A stretch of DNA of 46,994 bases from contig CAYQQR010000033.1 of NCBI GenBank assembly GCA_964420035.1, forward strand, positions 1-46,994, given 5' to 3'. This DNA comes from CAYQQR01 sp964420035. GTDB lineage: Bacteria > Bacteroidota > Bacteroidia > Bacteroidales > SM23-62. This document shows positions 1 through 8,437 of this stretch, piece after piece. How positions within the stretch are numbered: the stretch's first letter is position 1; every line of letters begins with the position of its first letter. The notes below the pieces were generated by a model. That model saw only the letters and a program-made list of their open reading frames with translations, had not been told where the DNA came from and did not search any database. Made by a program: the position numbers and the translations under genes.

Positions 1-40
1 TCATTTAGTTATCTTGCGATTTACCCGGACAGTAGTGATT

Positions 41-61
41 CTGAATCCTGAATCCTGAATT
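41..61. repeat. Tandem heptamer CTGAATY, three copies, downstream of the LuxE-like gene
   Basis: Three back-to-back 7-bp units (CTGAATC, CTGAATC, CTGAATT) are seen directly. They end at the stop codon of the LuxE-like gene. The same unit, in the same orientation, is repeated on the other side of that gene at 1042-1069. No function is known to me. Confidence 0.75.
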
Positions 62-1040
62 AAACCAGTAGGTTGCATCCCCGGATCTCACTCTGGTCGA
101 AGCGGCCCTCCACGGTGAATGCCCCGTCTCCGGTTAAACGTCCAAGATCTCCGGTCATCAGGAAAGAACAAGAATAAATATTAGCTAAGTCTATGACGTT
201 GATCCCCCCGGATTTCCCATGCTCCAGATAACTGAACGGATCGTAAGGATCCCTGATCAAAATCTTTAACCAGGGGGGAGCATGAAAGATCCCGTCTCTT
301 GCTGCATAAGCCTGGGACAACATCTCGGTCATGCCGTACTCTGAACTCACCGTTTGAATACCAAAACCGTCTTTAAGCCTTTGGTGAAGTTCTGCCCTTG
401 TTATTTCTCTTCTTCTACCCTTCATTCCACCGGTCTCCATGATCCTGACCTTATTCAATCTGATGGGATACTGCTCGGCAAAATCCAGCAGGGCAAAGCT
501 GGCTCCGATCAGAATCGTGTTTTGTTCCTTAGCCTCAAGTTTTGTTAAAACATCATATAATCTCCTGAACTCGTTCAGGTAAAACCCGCTGTTCCGATGC
601 CCGCTTCCCTTGATAAGCTGGTCGCACATGTAAACCAGGGATGATGATTTCCTTTCCAGGTAAGAAGGCAGCAAGGCCAGGATACAATAATTCCTTATAT
701 CGCCAAAGAACAATTGAAAAGATTGATGCAGGCTTTTGATGTACATTCTTCCGTCTGCGACGTGATGCTTTGAGCGCACCTGACCCGTGGTACCGGAACT
801 CTCAAAGACCAGATCAGCTTCCTTACCCGCAGGCATTATCTTTCGATTCCGGAACATCTCAACCGACATGAACGGGATTTCTTGGATGTTCCGGATGGAT
901 TCAGGTTGAATGTCTAACCGGGATAAATATTCCCTGTATACAGGAATTCTCTTCGCCTGATAATGAAAAACCTCCAGGCAGAGCTTAGAGAATTTCTGTT
1001 CATCAATGGAAAAAATTTTATCAACTTCAGTAATCCCCAT
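60..1040 (-). CDS. LuxE-like acyl-protein synthetase / acyl-adenylating enzyme
   Basis: A 326-residue protein resembling the LuxE acyl-protein synthetase branch of the adenylate-forming superfamily. The family activates a carboxylic acid with ATP and passes the acyl group to a thiol. Visible motifs are a Ser/Thr/Gly-rich phosphate loop ESSGTTGQVRSKH (about residues 80-92), a METGGMKGRRREIT segment (about 201-214) and SSEYGMTEM (about 232-240), matching the adenylation core. The C-terminal lid domain of full acyl-CoA ligases is short or absent, as in LuxE. No luxC, luxD or luciferase gene is present, so bioluminescence is not implied. It is the last of five minus-strand genes but is separated from the peptidase gene by a 29-bp heptamer repeat. 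The true acyl substrate and acceptor cannot be read from the sequence. Confidence 0.75.
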   Translation of the reverse strand: MGITEVDKIFSIDEQKFSKLCLEVFHYQAKRIPVYREYLSRLDIQPESIRNIQEIPFMSVEMFRNRKIMPAGKEADLVFESSGTTGQVRSKHHVADGRMYIKSLHQSFQLFFGDIRNYCILALLPSYLERKSSSLVYMCDQLIKGSGHRNSGFYLNEFRRLYDVLTKLEAKEQNTILIGASFALLDFAEQYPIRLNKVRIMETGGMKGRRREITRAELHQRLKDGFGIQTVSSEYGMTEMLSQAYAARDGIFHAPPWLKILIRDPYDPFSYLEHGKSGGINVIDLANIYSCSFLMTGDLGRLTGDGAFTVEGRFDQSEIRGCNLLV

Positions 1041-1041
1041 T

Positions 1042-1069
1042 CTGAATTCTGAACTCTGAATACTTAATT
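1042..1069. repeat. Tandem heptamer CTGAATT, four copies, upstream of the LuxE-like gene
   Basis: Units CTGAATT, CTGAACT, CTGAATA and CTTAATT follow each other directly and fill the whole gap between the start of the LuxE-like gene and the stop of the C1 peptidase gene. They match the array at 41-61 in unit and orientation. Confidence 0.7.
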
Positions 1070-2206
1070 CTATCGCAGTCCCAACTTTTCATTCAGTGAA
1101 TCCGGCACCGCATCCCTGTGCACCATAACCGCAACAGTATGCAACCGCAGATAGGGCACCGACATGAACAATTTCCCCTCATGATCATTGGATCCGGGTC
1201 CCCAGGAATTCTTGATGATATAAAAGCGCCTTCCCTTTTTATCCTTTGCCTTACCCACAAGGTGCATCAGGTGATCATCGGTGGACTCAAAGCTATCGAA
1301 CATCTTTTGCCTGTGTTCCTGGCTCACCTCCATCTCTTTGATGGGTTCTTTAAAGGCAGCTTCCTGTCGTTCTGTTTCCATATCCGTTAAGTCTTTACCG
1401 GGTAAGATTGCCAGTAGTTTTTTATGCTGAAATCCGGGTTCACTCACATCCCCGTCCCAGCAAACGCTATATCCATGGTCCACGGCATGGTCAACCAAAC
1501 GCACCAATTCATCCAGGGGTATATTGTAATAAAAATCGTGGCTCCAGTTATCCGGCACTTCAAGAATCACGGGCTCGTAAAAAGCATGATGCGTGTAGGA
1601 AGTGAATTCCAGATAATCATCGGCCCGCGGATCGAACAGGTCACGGAATGCTCCGGGAGTATATTGTTTTCCCTCGTATTCAATACTGATGTCCTCACAC
1701 CCAAGGTAAGTGTCCAAGACACGTTCAACACTTTCCATCCATACGGGGGTCATCTGCCTTGATTTCAATACGGCATCCAGCATCGCCTTGATCATGTTGT
1801 TCATTTCCGTATGCCGGTGTTCTTCCGACCCGTAGTCCAAGCCCGGGTAGGACTCTTCTGTGGCCATTCCTTCATCCTCGAGGACCGTCATGACATCGTG
1901 AGCCTGCCCGCCCGGGGAGAAATTGCTCTTTCCGTGGAACCGGACATAACGTTCGGCCTTATCTTCATAAGCCTGACGCACAAAATACATTTCGGAAAGA
2001 TCCACCTTGGGTCCCCCCATACGCAGGATCTCCGATTCAATAAAGGAAGTTGTGGCATAGGACCAGCAGGTTCCCGTTCTCTCCTGGTCCTTGACCGGTG
2101 TAATGGGCTGTTCCTTAATATCATGAAAACCGTAGCCTTCGGGTTGGGCAAACAGACCCCTGAATACAAGGAACAACGCGGCGATGAAAATGACTTGTTT
2201 CTTCAT
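1070..2206 (-). CDS. Exported papain-fold (C1) cysteine peptidase, aminopeptidase C / bleomycin hydrolase-like
   Basis: A 378-residue protein with a signal peptide (hydrophobic residues about 5-20 ending FAQ), then a C1 peptidase. Gln41 in VKDQ (oxyanion hole) and Cys47 in GTCWSYA (nucleophile) start the catalytic domain. His312 in DHLMHLVG and Asn333 in IIKNSWGPG complete the catalytic set near the C-terminus. The N-terminal active site without a long propeptide, and the large insertion between Cys and His, resemble the bleomycin hydrolase/PepC group rather than classical papain. Those enzymes are usually cytosolic, so the signal peptide points to periplasmic or outer-membrane-facing peptide degradation. 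The gene overlaps the DUF502 stop by 4 bp and is probably co-transcribed with it. Confidence 0.85.
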   Translation of the reverse strand: MKKQVIFIAALFLVFRGLFAQPEGYGFHDIKEQPITPVKDQERTGTCWSYATTSFIESEILRMGGPKVDLSEMYFVRQAYEDKAERYVRFHGKSNFSPGGQAHDVMTVLEDEGMATEESYPGLDYGSEEHRHTEMNNMIKAMLDAVLKSRQMTPVWMESVERVLDTYLGCEDISIEYEGKQYTPGAFRDLFDPRADDYLEFTSYTHHAFYEPVILEVPDNWSHDFYYNIPLDELVRLVDHAVDHGYSVCWDGDVSEPGFQHKKLLAILPGKDLTDMETERQEAAFKEPIKEMEVSQEHRQKMFDSFESTDDHLMHLVGKAKDKKGRRFYIIKNSWGPGSNDHEGKLFMSVPYLRLHTVAVMVHRDAVPDSLNEKLGLR

Positions 2207-2793
2207 GGTTTTTTTAGTTCTGTTTTAGATAAAGTGGTTATTCCTCCTGATACAATAAATTTCATGGCATCAGCTGCCGGTACGTCAAGCGGCCTGACAT
2301 TCTCCCGGGGAACGATGAACATTTCGCCGGAAAAATTATAGGAATGAGGGAAATATACAGAGACCTTGTCCAAAATATCCAGGTGGGACAGGTCCTTCTG
2401 GGTCATGAATCCCATCTTCTCAAGATGGGTCACGGGATTGACCAGTACCAGGACCGGTTTGTCAAATTTCCGCTCTTCGCCCACGAAAGCCGATAAAAGA
2501 TCCTTGATGGATGTATAAATGACTTTGACCAGGGGGGCCTGACGAATAATTCTTTCCACAAACAATTTAAAGGGACGGGCAATGATGGTCTGACCCACAA
2601 AACCCAGCAGGGTGATAAAGATCAATATAACCAGGATGCCCAATCCGGGAATGGTAATATCCAGGTATTGCTGTATGTATTTCTGTAGTATGCCGTCTAC
2701 CAGGTTGAACAAAAGATATAGGGCATAAATGGTTATACCCAAAGGGGCGATAAAGATCAAGCCCCTGAAAAAATAACTGACAATCTTTTTCAT
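2203..2793 (-). CDS. DUF502 family inner-membrane protein
   Basis: A 196-residue protein with two N-terminal membrane helices (about residues 7-27 and 47-70) and a soluble C-terminal half. The PLGITIYALY region after the first helix and the VPRENVRPLDVPAADAMKFIVSGG stretch near the C-terminus (about residues 160-183) are typical of DUF502 proteins. The family is widespread in bacteria and its biochemical role is unknown to me. The stop overlaps the start of the C1 peptidase gene by 4 bp, which implies translational coupling. Confidence 0.85.
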   Translation of the reverse strand: MKKIVSYFFRGLIFIAPLGITIYALYLLFNLVDGILQKYIQQYLDITIPGLGILVILIFITLLGFVGQTIIARPFKLFVERIIRQAPLVKVIYTSIKDLLSAFVGEERKFDKPVLVLVNPVTHLEKMGFMTQKDLSHLDILDKVSVYFPHSYNFSGEMFIVPRENVRPLDVPAADAMKFIVSGGITTLSKTELKKP

Positions 2794-2836
2794 TTCCGTG
2801 TCGAATTAATGATTCCCCCGGCCTGAATCACAGTGT

Positions 2837-3199
2837 TCAGGCCATGGGATAAAATGCATCCTCATGATGTTCCAGTTCCATGCCATCTTCATACACGCTT
2901 ACAATGATCACATCGAACTGTACCTCCATACCCATACCAAACTTCCGGGCATAGGCATCGGCCAGCCTTACGATGATCTTTTGCTTGGGCAGGGTCACCA
3001 GCTCCCTGGGCAGTACGTCCAGGTCGCCACCGCGGGTTTTGACCTCGGTAACGACCAGCTTATCCTGGTATTCCGAGATGATGTCCAGCTCATGCTTGCC
3101 GTGATACCAGTTCCGGTCGAGGATCTCATGACCCATATTCACCAGGTATTCAACGGCGGCCTCCTCACCTTTTTTACCGGTCTCATTATGTTCAGCCAT
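2837..3199 (-). CDS. YraN family (UPF0102) nuclease-fold protein
   Basis: A 120-residue protein starting MAEHNETGKKGEE. The family's core is visible: GKKGEEAA near the N-terminus, then HGKHELDIISEY and LVVTEVKTRGG, giving the D...ExK signature of the PD-(D/E)XK nuclease fold. A longer frame opens at 3256, but family alignment favours the ATG at 3199. That start overlaps the LD-carboxypeptidase stop by 8 bp and fits an operon. YraN proteins are common and their cellular substrate is not established. Confidence 0.85.
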   Translation of the reverse strand: MAEHNETGKKGEEAAVEYLVNMGHEILDRNWYHGKHELDIISEYQDKLVVTEVKTRGGDLDVLPRELVTLPKQKIIVRLADAYARKFGMGMEVQFDVIIVSVYEDGMELEHHEDAFYPMA

Positions 3200-4112
3200 G
3201 GGGTTGAATAAATTTAAGTTCCATTCCTGAATCACCAATTTCATAATGTAGGGCACGGCCCAGGATCAGGCAATGATTGGGTTCTTCATGACCAGCAGGG
3301 AAATCATAAACATAGGGATATTTATGAGGTTCCATGACCCGGTCGACTATTTCCCTGACCCCATACCCGAAAGGCTGGTCCCAGTCACGCATGCCGGTCA
3401 TGTACCCCACAAACAAAGCTTCCAGCCTGTCCAGTTTCCCCGAAACATCCATGGCGATCAGCATCCTGTCGATATGATACAGGTATTCATCGATATCTTC
3501 AATAAAAAGTACGCTGCCCTGAGGGTTCCATACGCCCGGCGTTGCCAGCAAACTGTACAGGACGGACAAATTGCCGCCCTGCAGGACCCCCTGCCCTTTT
3601 CCCGGCCGCCCAATCTTTACTTCCGGGAAAACGTAGCTCAGCGGTTCCCCGAACAGGGCTTTGCGCAGCGATTCCAGGGAAGCCTCCCTGCCCTTTTCCT
3701 TTTTGCCGAAAGTAAAGGGCATGATGGCATGCAGACTCTCGATACCCGGAACATTCTGCAAATAGGCATGGATCAAGGTTATATCGCTGTAGCCGATGAT
3801 CCATTTGGGATGTTCCCTGAATTTTGTGAAATCAAGCTTATCCAGAATACGATTGGTCCCGTATCCGCCCCGGGCACAAAATATGGCCCGCACCTTTTCC
3901 TGGTCCAGAAGCCTTTGGAAAGCATCCCGGCGGGTTTCATCGTCCCCCGCGAAGCGATGGTGTGATTTAAACAGGGCGGGGCTTTCAATTACCCTGAGAC
4001 CCCAATCCTCCATGACCCGGTGAAATTCCTCAATTTCCACGGGATATACATTCCTGGCCGGTGCAGTGATACCAACCAAGTCTCCTTTCTTGAGCGGCTC
4101 AGGTGCAAACAT
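3192..4112 (-). CDS. ldcA: LD-carboxypeptidase (peptidase family S66)
   Basis: A 306-residue protein of the S66 serine peptidase family. These enzymes cut the terminal D-alanine from murein tetrapeptides during peptidoglycan recycling. The catalytic Ser-Glu-His set is readable: Ser109 in IIGYSDIT, Glu205 in LFIEDIDEY and His275 in PAGHEEPN. The Glu-His spacing agrees with known members. The CARGGYGTNRIL segment (about residues 79-90) is the usual family landmark. No signal peptide is evident, consistent with a cytoplasmic recycling enzyme. It is the first gene of the minus-strand run ending at the LuxE-like gene. Confidence 0.9.
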   Translation of the reverse strand: MFAPEPLKKGDLVGITAPARNVYPVEIEEFHRVMEDWGLRVIESPALFKSHHRFAGDDETRRDAFQRLLDQEKVRAIFCARGGYGTNRILDKLDFTKFREHPKWIIGYSDITLIHAYLQNVPGIESLHAIMPFTFGKKEKGREASLESLRKALFGEPLSYVFPEVKIGRPGKGQGVLQGGNLSVLYSLLATPGVWNPQGSVLFIEDIDEYLYHIDRMLIAMDVSGKLDRLEALFVGYMTGMRDWDQPFGYGVREIVDRVMEPHKYPYVYDFPAGHEEPNHCLILGRALHYEIGDSGMELKFIQPHG

Positions 4113-4174
4113 GAATGAAAAATAATCATTTTATTCTACTTCACCTTCTCCTGCATATTGCAAAATTTCTTAAC

Positions 4175-4182
4175 TATCTTTG
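4175..4182 (+). promoter_or_regulatory. Bacteroidota -7 element TATCTTTG for metG
   Basis: An exact TAnnTTTG match 23 bp upstream of the chosen metG ATG. No -33 TTG at the usual 19-21 bp spacing was found, so the call rests on the -7 match and its position. Confidence 0.5.
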
Positions 4183-4205
4183 TTTCTTTAACTTTCAGAG
4201 GATTC

Positions 4206-6239
4206 ATGAAAAAATACAAAAGACATCTCATTACCGCTGCCCTGCCCTATGCCAACGGACCGATTCATATCGGTCACCTTGCAGGGGTGTACATTCCCGC
4301 TGATATTTATGCCCGCTACCTCAGAAAAAAAGAAATGGACGTGCTCTATATCTGCGGGTCGGATGAACACGGTATTCCCATCACCATCAAGGCCCGGCAG
4401 GAAGGGGTCTCACCTCAGGACATCGTGGATCGTTACCACGAGCTGAACAAATCCTCCTTCAGGAAATTCGGTATTTCTTTCGACATGTACCACCGCACCA
4501 CGGAACCCACCCATTATAAAACGGCCTCTGAATTCTTCACCACCCTTTATAATAAAGGGGTCTTTGTTGAAAAGACCAACGAACAATACTATGATAATGA
4601 AGCAGGGCAATTTTTAGCCGACCGCTATATCACCGGTACCTGCCCCCATTGTGGAAACGAAAATGCCTATGGGGACCAGTGCGAGCAATGCGGTACCTCC
4701 CTGAGTCCCACCGAATTGATCCGCCCAAAATCTGCCATCAGCGGCAGTAAACCGGTTCTGAAAGAAACCAAACACTGGTACATTCCCCTGGATCACTACG
4801 AACCCTTTCTGAGAAAGTGGATTCTGGAAGAGAATAAGCACTGGAAAGTGAATGTATACGGCCAGTGTAAGTCCTGGCTCGACCAGGGACTCAAATCCCG
4901 GGCGGTGAGCCGGGACCTGGACTGGGGAATTCCGGTGCCCCTGGATGATGCCGAAGGCAAGGTCCTTTATGTCTGGTTCGATGCACCGATTGGATACATT
5001 TCAGCCACAAAAGATCTTACAAAACGGTGGGAAGACTATTGGAAAAGTGAAGAATCAAGAATGATTCATTTCATAGGGAAGGACAATATCGTTTTTCACT
5101 GCATCATCTTCCCGGTGATGTTGCACACGGAAGGTTCCTATATCCTTCCCGAGAACGTTCCGGCCAACGAGTTCCTCAACCTGGAAGGGGACAAGATCTC
5201 CACCTCCAGGAACTGGGCCGTATGGCTGCACGAATACCTGAAGGAATTCCCCGGAAAACAGGATATTCTCCGTTATGTGCTCACGGCCAACGCACCCGAA
5301 ACCAAGGACAATGATTTTACCTGGAAGGACTTTCAGCAAAGGAACAACAATGAACTGGTAGCCGTACTGGGTAATTTCGTGAACCGGGCCCTGGTCCTGA
5401 CCCACAAATACTTCAATGGCGAGGTTCCTGCACCGGGTAAGTTGCAGGATTATGACCTGCAAACCCTGGAACAGATTCCCGTTATCATTAAGCAGGTGGA
5501 AGAAAGCCTGGATCATTTCCGTTTCCGGGAAGCCCTGAAATTTGCCATGGATCTGGCCCGTCTGGGAAATAAATACCTGGCCGACAGCGAACCCTGGAAG
5601 ATCATCAAGCTGGATGAACAGCGGGTGAAGACCATTCTGAACATCTCCCTGCAGATTACGGCCAATCTGTCCATTATCATGGAACCTTTTCTCCCGGATA
5701 CTGCAAAAACCCTTGATGAATACCTCAACATCAATCCCCTGCCCTGGTCCGGTGCCGGTAAAACCGATCTGCTGGCCGAGGGCCACAGCCTGAACAAAGC
5801 CGGTCTGCTCTTTGAAAAAATTGAGGACAAGACCGTGGAAAACCAATTGGAAAAACTTCGTAAAGCCCGCGCCATGAACGAACAAAGCATGCCGGATCTT
5901 CCGGAACAAAAAGAAGAGATCAGCTATGAAGAATTCAGCCGGATGGATATCCGCACCGGGGTGATTCTTGACGCGGTGAAGGTGCCCAAAACCACCAAAC
6001 TGCTGAAACTCACCATAGATACCGGTCTGGATCAAAGAACCGTTGTTGCAGGCATCGCGGAACATTTTAAGCCGGAAGATATTCCCGGACAAAAGATTGC
6101 TGTCCTGGTGAACCTTGCCCCCCGCGAGCTTCGTGGCATAGAATCACAGGGAATGATACTGATGGCTGAAGACAAGAACGGAAAATTGGTATTTATTCAA
6201 CCCGGTGAAGATATACCCCCGGGGTCCGTGGTGCGGTGA
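4206..6239 (+). CDS. metG: Methionyl-tRNA synthetase with C-terminal tRNA-binding domain
   Basis: A 677-residue class I synthetase that charges tRNA-Met. The HIGH signature is seen at residues 21-24. A zinc knuckle of CPHC...CEQCG form lies around residues 145-163. The KMSKS loop is the variant KISTS from Lys330. The anticodon domain follows, and a C-terminal OB-fold (EMAP/Trbp111-like) begins near MDIRTGVILDAVKV. Length matches the dimeric two-domain-plus-OB form. An in-frame start exists at 4158, but it precedes the -7 element, while the ATG at 4206 has AGAGG just upstream and starts directly before the conserved LITAALPYANG. The stop TGA abuts the stop of the oppositely oriented HU/SPOR gene in the palindrome TGATCA. 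Confidence 0.97.
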   Translation: MKKYKRHLITAALPYANGPIHIGHLAGVYIPADIYARYLRKKEMDVLYICGSDEHGIPITIKARQEGVSPQDIVDRYHELNKSSFRKFGISFDMYHRTTEPTHYKTASEFFTTLYNKGVFVEKTNEQYYDNEAGQFLADRYITGTCPHCGNENAYGDQCEQCGTSLSPTELIRPKSAISGSKPVLKETKHWYIPLDHYEPFLRKWILEENKHWKVNVYGQCKSWLDQGLKSRAVSRDLDWGIPVPLDDAEGKVLYVWFDAPIGYISATKDLTKRWEDYWKSEESRMIHFIGKDNIVFHCIIFPVMLHTEGSYILPENVPANEFLNLEGDKISTSRNWAVWLHEYLKEFPGKQDILRYVLTANAPETKDNDFTWKDFQQRNNNELVAVLGNFVNRALVLTHKYFNGEVPAPGKLQDYDLQTLEQIPVIIKQVEESLDHFRFREALKFAMDLARLGNKYLADSEPWKIIKLDEQRVKTILNISLQITANLSIIMEPFLPDTAKTLDEYLNINPLPWSGAGKTDLLAEGHSLNKAGLLFEKIEDKTVENQLEKLRKARAMNEQSMPDLPEQKEEISYEEFSRMDIRTGVILDAVKVPKTTKLLKLTIDTGLDQRTVVAGIAEHFKPEDIPGQKIAVLVNLAPRELRGIESQGMILMAEDKNGKLVFIQPGEDIPPGSVVR

Positions 6240-7178
6240 TCAGGAAACATCCAGGGTCAGCAACCACACTTCTTCCATCTCTTCAAGCTGCCTGATGCTG
6301 TGCAGTTTCTTGACGGCTTCAAACTTATCCTCAAACTGCCCGACAGAAACGCGGAAAAAAGAGTCTTCCTGACCGAGTACTTCAGGCTCAAAACCTTTGT
6401 TTTTCAGTATGATCCTGTACAGCTCAGCGTTCTTTTCCGAAATGAAACTCCCGGCAACCAGGTGATAAGCAGGACCGGTCTGCTCTGGTGCCACCGTGGC
6501 GTGATAATCCTGATTGTCTGAAATATCCTCTTTGTCGCCGCTTTCGGCCTTAAGCTGTATCGAATTCTTATGAACCGGGGGCGTGAGTGTTGAATAGTCC
6601 AGCGGGGCACCGCGGAACCAGCCTTTGTTGGCCGGGATAAGGATAAGGGCCGCTACCATGGTCACCCCGGCACCCAGCAAGATCCATTTTCTTGCCGAAC
6701 GATGGGCCGGATGTTCCGGTCCGCGATCCTGAAAGCCGCGTGACCGGGTAACGATGGGATGCTCCGGCGGCCGGAAAGTGAAATAAGACAAACCGTAGGA
6801 TTCGGTCAGGAAATTCAGGCTGATTTCAGAACGGAACTGCAGCCGGGCACTGGAATCCCTGAAGAACGAACCCAGCTCTTCTACCCGGAAAGGATCGCCC
6901 TGCTCTGTTCTGCGCCTGATCTTTTGAATATATGCTTCGGTGATTCGTTCCGCCTCCTTGTAGGTTATGCTCCTTCGCCGGGCAACGTGATTGATCAATA
7001 AGCCGTCATTATGCTTCAGGTCCCTGTTGAAAAGAATAGCCTTGGAGGGCGGGTAAATGGTATGCCGGTTCACGTGTATCTCTGCCGACCGGTAGTTGGC
7101 GACAAAACCGCCCAGCCCGGGCAGAATCACACAATCATGTTCAAAAAGCAGTTCCTGTATGTACCGGTCGATACGCAT
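6240..7178 (-). CDS. CCDC81-type HU domain / transmembrane / SPOR domain protein
   Basis: A 312-residue protein in three parts. Residues 1 to about 130 resemble the bacterial CCDC81-like HU domain pair found in Bacteroidota (landmarks VILPGLGGFVANY, DGLLINHVARR and FRVEELGSFF). A single membrane helix lies at about residues 164-182. The C-terminal part, about residues 236-310, is a SPOR domain (YHLVAGSFISEKNAELY and FRVSVGQFEDKFEA). SPOR domains bind denuded septal peptidoglycan. The topology would place the HU-like domain in the cytoplasm and SPOR in the periplasm, so a link between nucleoid or cytoskeleton and the division site is a reasonable inference, but not shown. The stop is directly adjacent to the metG stop. 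Confidence 0.85.
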   Translation of the reverse strand: MRIDRYIQELLFEHDCVILPGLGGFVANYRSAEIHVNRHTIYPPSKAILFNRDLKHNDGLLINHVARRRSITYKEAERITEAYIQKIRRRTEQGDPFRVEELGSFFRDSSARLQFRSEISLNFLTESYGLSYFTFRPPEHPIVTRSRGFQDRGPEHPAHRSARKWILLGAGVTMVAALILIPANKGWFRGAPLDYSTLTPPVHKNSIQLKAESGDKEDISDNQDYHATVAPEQTGPAYHLVAGSFISEKNAELYRIILKNKGFEPEVLGQEDSFFRVSVGQFEDKFEAVKKLHSIRQLEEMEEVWLLTLDVS

Positions 7179-7203
7179 GAAATGAATGTGAAATTCAATG
7201 AAA

Positions 7204-7211
7204 CAAATGTA
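7204..7211 (-). promoter_or_regulatory. Bacteroidota -7 element TACATTTG for the HU/SPOR gene
   Basis: The plus strand reads CAAATGTA, which on the minus strand is an exact TAnnTTTG. It lies 25 bp upstream of the HU/SPOR start. No convincing -33 element was found. Confidence 0.45.
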
Positions 7212-7299
7212 TAAAATATATGACTCGATCCTTTATGAATGATCCCTTTCGTTTTGAAACCGCGGATATTTTGTATTTTCACATGTAATTTAGCGCAGC

Positions 7300-8436
7300 A
7301 TGCAAGCGATCAGAATGGTCGACCTGACAAGCCAGTATGAACAGATCCGCGAAGAGGTCGATACAGCCATCCGGGGGATCATGAAAAGCGGCCGTTTTAT
7401 TAACGGACCGGATGTAAAAAAGTTTCAGGAAGAGCTGGCCGGATACCTGAAGGTACCGCACGTCATCACCTGCGGAAACGGCACCGATGCCCTGCAGGTG
7501 GCACTCATGTCCCTGCCGCTGGAACCCGGCGATGAAGTCATTACCACGCCCTTTTCCTTTATTGCTTCCATTGAGGTGATAAAACTCCTGAAGCTCAAAC
7601 CGGTCCTGGCCGATATCCGGCCCGGGACCTTCAATATCGATCCGGAACGTGTGGAATCGGCCATCACAAGCCGTACGCGGGCGATCATTCCGGTGCATCT
7701 TTTCGGGCAATGTGCCGACATGCAATCCCTGCTGAATATTGCCGGGAAGCACGATCTGTGGATCATTGAAGATGCCGCCCAGGCCCTGGGTGCAAGCTGC
7801 CGCCTCTCAACGGGAGAGAATAAGTTTGCCGGAACCATGGGAACCATCGGATGTACCTCCTTTTTCCCGTCGAAAAACCTGGGCTGTTACGGGGACGGGG
7901 GGGCCATCGTTACAAATGATCCGGAGCGGGCCGCAAGACTGCAATCTATTGTCAACCATGGTATGAAAGAAAAATACCATTACCGGTACGTAGGCGTGAA
8001 TTCAAGACTGGATACCCTGCAGGCGGCCATACTCCGGGTCAAGTTGAAACGATTGTCCCAATACAACCAAAGGCGCACTGAAGCCGCCCGCTATTACAAC
8101 AGGGCACTGGGAAATATCGAAGGACTGAAAATACCGGAGCGGGACGAGAACAGCAGTCATATTTATCACCAGTATACCATGGTCCTGGATCAACACAACC
8201 GGGATGCCCTGAAGGAACATCTCTCATCCAGGGAGATCCCTTCCATGATCTATTATCCCTTGCCTTTGCATCTTCAGGAAGCGTATAGCGACTTGGGATA
8301 TAAGAAAGGGGATTTTCCTGTCACGGAAGAGTTGTCTTCAAAAGTATTGTCCCTGCCTATGCACACTGAACTGGACGAAGAACAATTGAATTATATTGCG
8401 GACGCGGTGAAAGAGTTTATCAACAAGAATAAATAA
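7300..8436 (+). CDS. DegT/DnrJ/EryC1-type sugar aminotransferase, WbpE-like
   Basis: A 378-residue PLP-dependent aminotransferase acting on a nucleotide-linked keto-sugar. The Schiff-base lysine is Lys192 in SFFPSKNLGCYGDGGA, and the aspartate that holds the PLP ring nitrogen is in IIEDAAQALGA (about residues 155-165). The start MQAIRMVDLTSQYEQIREEV fits the group that makes the 3-amino sugar of UDP-2-acetamido-3-amino-uronic acid (WbpE/WlbC). The next three genes encode the acetyltransferase, 3-dehydrogenase and 6-dehydrogenase of the same pathway, which strongly supports that role. It is the first gene of the operon; the next gene begins after one base. Confidence 0.88.
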   Translation: MQAIRMVDLTSQYEQIREEVDTAIRGIMKSGRFINGPDVKKFQEELAGYLKVPHVITCGNGTDALQVALMSLPLEPGDEVITTPFSFIASIEVIKLLKLKPVLADIRPGTFNIDPERVESAITSRTRAIIPVHLFGQCADMQSLLNIAGKHDLWIIEDAAQALGASCRLSTGENKFAGTMGTIGCTSFFPSKNLGCYGDGGAIVTNDPERAARLQSIVNHGMKEKYHYRYVGVNSRLDTLQAAILRVKLKRLSQYNQRRTEAARYYNRALGNIEGLKIPERDENSSHIYHQYTMVLDQHNRDALKEHLSSREIPSMIYYPLPLHLQEAYSDLGYKKGDFPVTEELSSKVLSLPMHTELDEEQLNYIADAVKEFINKNK

Positions 8437-8437
8437 T

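Noticed and set aside
60..1040. Bioluminescence (lux) genes
   Set aside because: Only a LuxE-like enzyme is present; luxA, luxB, luxC and luxD are absent, so no light-producing system can be claimed.
5055..6092. 345-codon open frame on the minus strand inside metG
   Set aside because: It is antisense to a strongly conserved gene, has no recognisable motif and an amino-acid make-up typical of shadow frames.
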